A stretch of 64,000 nt of DNA from Anaerolineales bacterium (GTDB lineage: Bacteria > Chloroflexota > Anaerolineae > 4572-78 > J111). Both the position numbers and the translations under genes were made by a program. The first letter of the stretch is position 1. Every line of letters begins with the position of its first letter. Under the pieces are notes generated by a model. It had not been told where the DNA came from. It made no database searches and saw only the letters and a program-made list of their open reading frames with translations. The stretch spans positions 1,736,001-1,800,000 of the forward strand of contig JABTUK010000001.1 of NCBI GenBank assembly GCA_015075405.1, in the 5' to 3' direction. Positions 59,232-64,000 of this stretch are shown in pieces.

Positions 59232-60158
59232 CTAGCTGTTATTCTCTGCTGCCAACACCTCAGGAAACCCCGGCGCGCGTAAATCGGTCTGGAGGGCATC
59301 TTCCAGCAGCTTGACCACCTGCGTTGACCAGGCCTGGCCGCCGTATTGGGCGCGGGCGCGGCGAAAGATTTGCTCCACCAGCCCGGCTATTTCCAGCGGC
59401 ACGCCGAACTCGTGGCCAAGCTGGTGAGCCAGATGCAAGTCTTTACAGGCCAGGTCCATCGTAAAGCCGATGTTATAGCTGCCGTTCAGGATAAGCTGGC
59501 TTTCGGTCTCGTGGACAAAGCTGTTGCCGGAACTGGCCTTAATCACTTCAAAAGTCTGGGCCAGGTCGAGGCCGCCCCGTTTGGCCAGCATCAGGGCCTC
59601 GCCGGCTGCCACCAGGTGAACAAAGGCCAACATATTGGTAATCACCTTGATCACCGAGGCGCTGCCCAGCGGGCCGATATGGAACACCCGCCCGCCCATT
59701 GCCTCCAGGGCGGGCAAATGGGCCTCGAACACCGCCCTATCTCCGCCAACCAGGACGGTGATTTCGCCCGTTGCGGCCTTATGAACCCCGCCGGTCACCG
59801 GCGCTTCCAGGCAGACAATCCCCTTTTCTGCCGCCAGCGCAGCCAGGCGTTCGATCTCGTGAAGGTCATTGGTACTCATATCTATCCAGGTTCCCCCGGC
59901 TCGCAGCCCTGCCAGCACTCCATCCACCCCGCTCACTACGGCCGTCACCGCCGCCGGGGATGGCAAACAGGTCAAGACGCTATCGGCGGCCTCGGCGACT
60001 GCTTTAGGCGAGTCTGCCCACTGCGCTCCCGCTGCCAGCAGGCCCGCCGCCGCTTCCCGTTTAAGATCGTACACCGTCAGGGGAAAATCCGCCCGTAGCA
60101 AACTGGTTGCCAGGTGTGCCCCCAGATGGCCGACGCCAATAAAGCCAAGTTTTAGCAT
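59232..60158 (-). CDS. NAD(P)-dependent beta-hydroxyacid dehydrogenase
   Basis: The 308-residue enzyme belongs to the 3-hydroxyisobutyrate/tartronate semialdehyde reductase family. It has the Rossmann motif GFIGVGHLG (5-13), the substrate-binding APVTGGVHKA (about 119-128) and the catalytic lysine in GSASVIKVITNML (about 165-177). ATG 60158 follows GGGAGGAAT. It lies downstream of the enolase-superfamily gene on the same strand, 92 bases away with a tandem repeat between. Together they suggest a sugar-acid or hydroxyacid breakdown route; the substrate is not known. Confidence 0.88.
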   Translation of the reverse strand: MLKLGFIGVGHLGAHLATSLLRADFPLTVYDLKREAAAGLLAAGAQWADSPKAVAEAADSVLTCLPSPAAVTAVVSGVDGVLAGLRAGGTWIDMSTNDLHEIERLAALAAEKGIVCLEAPVTGGVHKAATGEITVLVGGDRAVFEAHLPALEAMGGRVFHIGPLGSASVIKVITNMLAFVHLVAAGEALMLAKRGGLDLAQTFEVIKASSGNSFVHETESQLILNGSYNIGFTMDLACKDLHLAHQLGHEFGVPLEIAGLVEQIFRRARAQYGGQAWSTQVVKLLEDALQTDLRAPGFPEVLAAENNS

Positions 60159-60195
60159 AAGGATAATTCCTCCCTGAAAATAAAGACGCGATGAT

Positions 60196-60243
60196 GGATG
60201 AGGCGAGGAGGCGAAACTTTACTCGCCTCCTCGCCTCCTTGCC
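60196..60243. repeat. Inverted pair of GAGGCGAG-type repeats
   Basis: GAGGCGAGGAGGCG (60200-60213) faces CGCCTCCTCGCCTCC (60225-60239) in the gap between the dehydrogenase and the enolase-superfamily gene. Confidence 0.85.
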
Positions 60244-60250
60244 TCACATC

Positions 60251-61435
60251 TTAAACCGGCCGGTCCAGCATCTCCAAATGGAGCTGGCTGCCGGTATAGG
60301 GATAGCGGGCAGCAACCTCTTCGTTTAGCTCGACCCCCAGACCGGGCTGGGTGGGGGGAATAATATACCCGTCTTGCCAGACCAACGGCTCTTTGAGGAT
60401 TTCGGCATGGAAGCCGCCCCAAGTTTGAATGCTCTCCTGGATCAAAAAGTTGGGACTACAGGTGGCAAGCTGAATATCCGCCGCGGCGGCAATAGGTCCA
60501 CAGTACAGATGGGGCGCAATCTGGGCATAAAATGCCTCGGCCATACCGGCGATCTTTTTGCCTTCCAGAATACCGCCCACCCGGCCCAGGGCCATCTGCA
60601 AAATCGAGGCCGCCTGTGTTTCAAGTACTTTGGCAAACTCATACTTGGTGGTCAGTCGTTCGCCGGTGGCAATGGGGATACTGGTCTGGCGGGCAACCTG
60701 GGCCATGGCTGCCGGATTTTCGGGCGGGGTCGGCTCTTCAAACCAGAGCGGATCATACTTTTCCAGCCGTCGGGCCAGGCGAATTGCGCTGGCCGGGGTC
60801 ATCTGTCCGTGCGTCCCCAGGAGCAAATCGCACCGACCGCCTACTGCTTCCCGGACGGTTTTGACAAAGGTTTCGGTGTGGTCCAGCGCCTCCAGCGAAA
60901 GCTGCCGGGGATCAAAGGCCGAGTAGGGACCAACCGGGTCAAACTTAACGGCGGTAAAGCCTTTTTGAGCGTACTCTGCCGCTCGGATCGCTGCCAGTTC
61001 GGGGTCATGGTAGACGTTGGTTAGGTCTGTTTCGGTCGGATAAAGATAGGTGTAGGAGCGCAGTTTGGCGTGAACCTGGCCGCCCATCAGTTCATAAATG
61101 GGCTTGTTCAGCGCTTTGCCGATGATGTCCCAGCAGGCCATTTCGATCCCGCTCAGGATGCCCAGCAGCGACGGGTCAGGCCGCTGGGTATACCCGCTGG
61201 AATAAATGATCCGCCACAAGCGTTCAACCTTGAACGGGTCAGCTCCCAGTACATAACGGTCACAGACATCCTCGATCATCCGGGCCACCACGTGCGGGTG
61301 AAACGGCACCGAATAAACCTCCCCATAGCCGGTCAGATTGTCGGCAGTGGTCAGCTTGAGGAAGATCCAGTAAAGGCCGCCAAAATGGGGCGGCGGGTTT
61401 GCCACAATATATGTCTTTATATCGGTCACTTTCAT
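60251..61435 (-). CDS. Enolase-superfamily sugar acid dehydratase (mandelate racemase/MLE type)
   Basis: The 394-residue protein has the enolase-superfamily capping domain (about 1-120) and barrel (about 130-370). Metal-ligand strings are CDLLLGTHGQMTP (about 201-213), WFEEPTPPEN (about 230-239) and ATGERL (about 255-260). KFDPVG supplies the lysine and APHLYCGP the histidine, as in dehydratases of acid sugars (galactonate/mannonate-like). It probably eliminates water from a sugar acid. Its 5' side carries an array of palindromic sites around 61482-61561, so expression is likely controlled by a repressor. The exact substrate cannot be told. Confidence 0.85.
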   Translation of the reverse strand: MKVTDIKTYIVANPPPHFGGLYWIFLKLTTADNLTGYGEVYSVPFHPHVVARMIEDVCDRYVLGADPFKVERLWRIIYSSGYTQRPDPSLLGILSGIEMACWDIIGKALNKPIYELMGGQVHAKLRSYTYLYPTETDLTNVYHDPELAAIRAAEYAQKGFTAVKFDPVGPYSAFDPRQLSLEALDHTETFVKTVREAVGGRCDLLLGTHGQMTPASAIRLARRLEKYDPLWFEEPTPPENPAAMAQVARQTSIPIATGERLTTKYEFAKVLETQAASILQMALGRVGGILEGKKIAGMAEAFYAQIAPHLYCGPIAAAADIQLATCSPNFLIQESIQTWGGFHAEILKEPLVWQDGYIIPPTQPGLGVELNEEVAARYPYTGSQLHLEMLDRPV

Positions 61436-61481
61436 AGGGCGCTTGCTCTCACCTCGCTCAACTTTAGCTGTGGATAACTCT

Positions 61482-61561
61482 GTTATAATAGCATGGACCG
61501 ACTTATTGTTATAATAGCATGGACCGACTTATTATAATAGCATGGTCCATGCTATTATAAT
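61482..61561 (-). promoter_or_regulatory. Operator array with a perfect 31-bp palindrome
   Basis: TTATAATAGCATGG(A/T)CC occurs three times, at 61483, 61509 and 61532 (spacings 26 and 23). The third copy is completed to a palindrome (61531-61561) with 15-bp arms around a central T. Reading toward the enolase-superfamily gene, each copy holds a CTATTATAA -10-like stretch. A regulator site is inferred; GntR-type binding is possible but not proven. Confidence 0.6.
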
Positions 61562-61578
61562 GGCTCAATATTCAGAAA

Positions 61579-61617
61579 ATGAAAACAGCCCCTAACCTTA
61601 ATGGTTAGAGGCTGTTT
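61579..61617 (-). terminator. Terminator of the pcaB-pobA unit
   Basis: AAACAGCC-C-CTAACC (61583-61597) pairs with GGTTAG-A-GGCTGTTT (61603-61617), with one mismatch. On the minus strand TTTTC follows the stem. Confidence 0.6.
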
Positions 61618-61673
61618 AGTCGGAAACCCTCGCCTACTTACTTGCCTAATAACATTCAATTTAACTTTTGCCA

Positions 61674-61694
61674 CCCCCAAGCTTTGGGGGTTTT
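61674..61694 (+). terminator. Short GC hairpin with TTTT, probably bidirectional
   Basis: CCCCCAA (61674-61680) and TTGGGGG (61684-61690) form a stem with TTTT behind on the plus strand. It is near the 3' end of pobA, but the U run is on the opposite strand, so its role is uncertain. Confidence 0.4.
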
Positions 61695-61712
61695 GCCGGT
61701 GTATCGGAACGC

Positions 61713-62909
<1,197 letters not shown>

Positions 62910-62910
62910 T

Positions 62911-63090
62911 CAATGTCGTTAAGTTAAGCGGCCCTTCGACTTGGCTCAGGACACAGCATCCTGAGTAGGGGAGCGCAGCGACCCGTATCGAAGGGTGCTG
63001 CATCGCCAGGGAATCGTCGCCAACTCGCACCCTTCGATACGCGCTCCACTACGTTCCGCGCTACTCAGGATGCTTAACTTAATGACATTG
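62911..63090. mobile_element. P4 palindromic element inserted between pcaB and pobA, with target duplication
   Basis: Terminal inverted repeats CAATGTCGTTAAGTTAAGC (62911-62929) and its complement (63072-63090, one mismatch) enclose CCCTTCGA/TCGAAGGG and CTGAGTAG/CTACTCAG modules shared with the repeat at 57442. The direct repeat ACTCCTGTCTC lies at 62901-62911 and at 63091-63101, so the insertion left a 10-11 bp target duplication. Removing the element and one copy of the duplication makes pcaB end in GAG-TAA and places pobA's start six bases later. No open frame is present, so it is non-autonomous. Confidence 0.8.
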
Positions 63091-64000
63091 ACTCCTGTCT
63101 CGCCTGGATTTCTGCTGCCTGCCGCAGCACCCGCTCGATAAAGGCTTGCGCTGAACCCAAATAATTCGCCTCATCTTTGAGGGCCGCCCAATCAAGCGGC
63201 GCAGCCACCTTCTCTCGCACCACATCCACCAGATGGCGATTTTGAGCCAGCGCCTCCTGGACAGCCTCGCCGATGCGTTGTTTCGCTTCGGCCCGGTCCA
63301 TATGCTCGGCCAAGGCGAAATTGAGGGCCTCAGCCAGCATCAAACCGTTGGAGGCGGCCACATTCTGCCGCATGCGGGCTTTGTTGACCACCAGATTTTC
63401 GCTCAAGAAGAGGGCGTGACGCAGGGCAGCGGCGGTCAAAGCGAACATCTGGGGCAAATTCAACCATTCGAGCTGCCAGCCATGCGTGGCCCGTTCGTGC
63501 TCCTGCACCAATGCCTGATGCAGCGAGGCCAACAAGTTGGCATTGGTTCGGGCAGCGGCAATAATCAACTCGCTGATAATCGGATTGCTTTTTTGCGGCA
63601 TGGTGCTCGACCCGCCGCGTGAAAAATCGGCGGACTCGTTCACTTCGCCCACTTCGGTTTGGGCCAGCAAAATAATATCTTGTCCCATCTTGGCCAGGCT
63701 GCCGCTGAGCAGTGACAACCAGCCGGCCAGTTCGGCCAGGGTATCGCGCTGGGTGTGCCAGGGTAATAAGGGCACGGCCAGGCCCAACTCATCCGCCAGA
63801 GCCTGTTCCACCACTGTTCCCTTATCGCCCAGGGAAGCCAGGGTTCCCGCCGCGCCGCCAAACTGAACCACCAGCAGCCGGGGCCTCATCTCGACTAACC
63901 GCTGCCGATGCCGCAGCAAAGGGGCTAACCAGGTAGCCACCTTCAGGCCAAAAGAGATGGGCAAGGCTTGCTGGGCATGGGTACGCCCGGCCATCAGCGT
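63074..64000 (-). CDS. pcaB: 3-carboxy-cis,cis-muconate cycloisomerase PcaB (5' partial)
   Basis: The visible 308 residues are the C-terminal part of a fumarase/aspartase-superfamily enzyme that cycloisomerises 3-carboxymuconate in the protocatechuate branch of the beta-ketoadipate pathway. The frame runs off the window end (a TL-MAGRTHAQ sequence is read at the edge), so the N-terminus is missing. The family signature GGSSTMPQKSNP (visible residues about 128-139) is intact. The last five residues, SMSLS, come from the mobile element's arm, while the ancestral end was probably ARQE. It is followed by pobA in the same direction. Confidence 0.9.
   Translation of the reverse strand, partial: TLMAGRTHAQQALPISFGLKVATWLAPLLRHRQRLVEMRPRLLVVQFGGAAGTLASLGDKGTVVEQALADELGLAVPLLPWHTQRDTLAELAGWLSLLSGSLAKMGQDIILLAQTEVGEVNESADFSRGGSSTMPQKSNPIISELIIAAARTNANLLASLHQALVQEHERATHGWQLEWLNLPQMFALTAAALRHALFLSENLVVNKARMRQNVAASNGLMLAEALNFALAEHMDRAEAKQRIGEAVQEALAQNRHLVDVVREKVAAPLDWAALKDEANYLGSAQAFIERVLRQAAEIQARQESMSLS

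Noticed and set aside
13970..60243. Diversity-generating retroelement as the source of repeated segments
   Set aside because: No reverse transcriptase gene and no template/variable repeat pair with adenine-specific changes was seen in the window.

Overview
The window looks like chromosomal DNA of a filamentous, GC-rich bacterium, most plausibly a member of the Chloroflexota (Anaerolineae-like). That placement is an inference from gene content: a Tad pilus locus, many very large membrane glycosyltransferase-like proteins of the GT-C fold, a bacterial ILEI/FAM3-type domain, a translin gene and ATPases with helical effector-associated-like modules. No rRNA, tRNA, CRISPR array, transposase or prophage gene was found.

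Layout. Bases 1-9721 hold a Tad/Flp pilus locus on the plus strand: vWA (TadG-like), a giant TadE-like fusion, cpaB, cpaE/tadZ, cpaF/tadA, tadB and tadC. DUF192, comF, hpf and an unknown gene follow, to 12184. Bases 12181-22909 (minus) form a cell-surface glycan block of two GT2 enzymes, a lipoprotein and three large GT-C-like proteins. Bases 22941-26463 (minus) are a compact three-gene unit of two P-loop ATPases with effector-associated-like helical modules and a cyclic-nucleotide-binding protein. A YfhO-like protein ending in an ILEI/FAM3-like domain follows. Bases 29790-34885 carry a small unknown gene, osmC, a tandem pair of receiver-Roadblock genes, a Cas4-like protein split in two, translin and ssb. 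Bases 34962-39450 (minus) are an ECF-type transporter next to a nucleoside hydrolase. Bases 39808-47800 hold a PPC/DUF296 protein, a queuosine-precursor transporter, an ABC ATPase, Uma2, hydantoinase/oxoprolinase subunits A and B, a broken TumE-type toxin-antitoxin pair and a CBM48 protein. Bases 48239-56803 (plus) are three more giant GT-C-like proteins. The last part (minus) has DinB, sthA, a hydroxyacid dehydrogenase with an enolase-superfamily dehydratase behind an array of palindromic sites, and the aromatic-degradation pair pobA-pcaB.

The most striking property is repeat load. More than thirty places carry tandem 7-8 bp units (GGATGAA, GCGTGAT, GGCGAATG, GAGGCGAG, AAATCGT and others), often as facing inverted pairs. 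They lie between genes or are translated in frame in hydrophilic loops of membrane proteins, so unrelated genes share the same peptide snippets. In addition there are about 90-180 bp palindromic elements of at least four families. Their termini and cores recombine between families, and one copy, between pcaB and pobA, is flanked by a 10-11 bp direct repeat that records its insertion.

How the genes work together: the tad genes build a type IVc pilus. The GT-C, GT2 and lipoprotein genes probably serve surface polysaccharide or glycoprotein assembly. The ECF genes plus nucleoside hydrolase suggest nucleoside or base salvage. pobA and pcaB belong to the protocatechuate branch of the beta-ketoadipate pathway. 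The ATPase/cNMP operon and the translin/Cas4-like cluster are the best candidates for undescribed systems.
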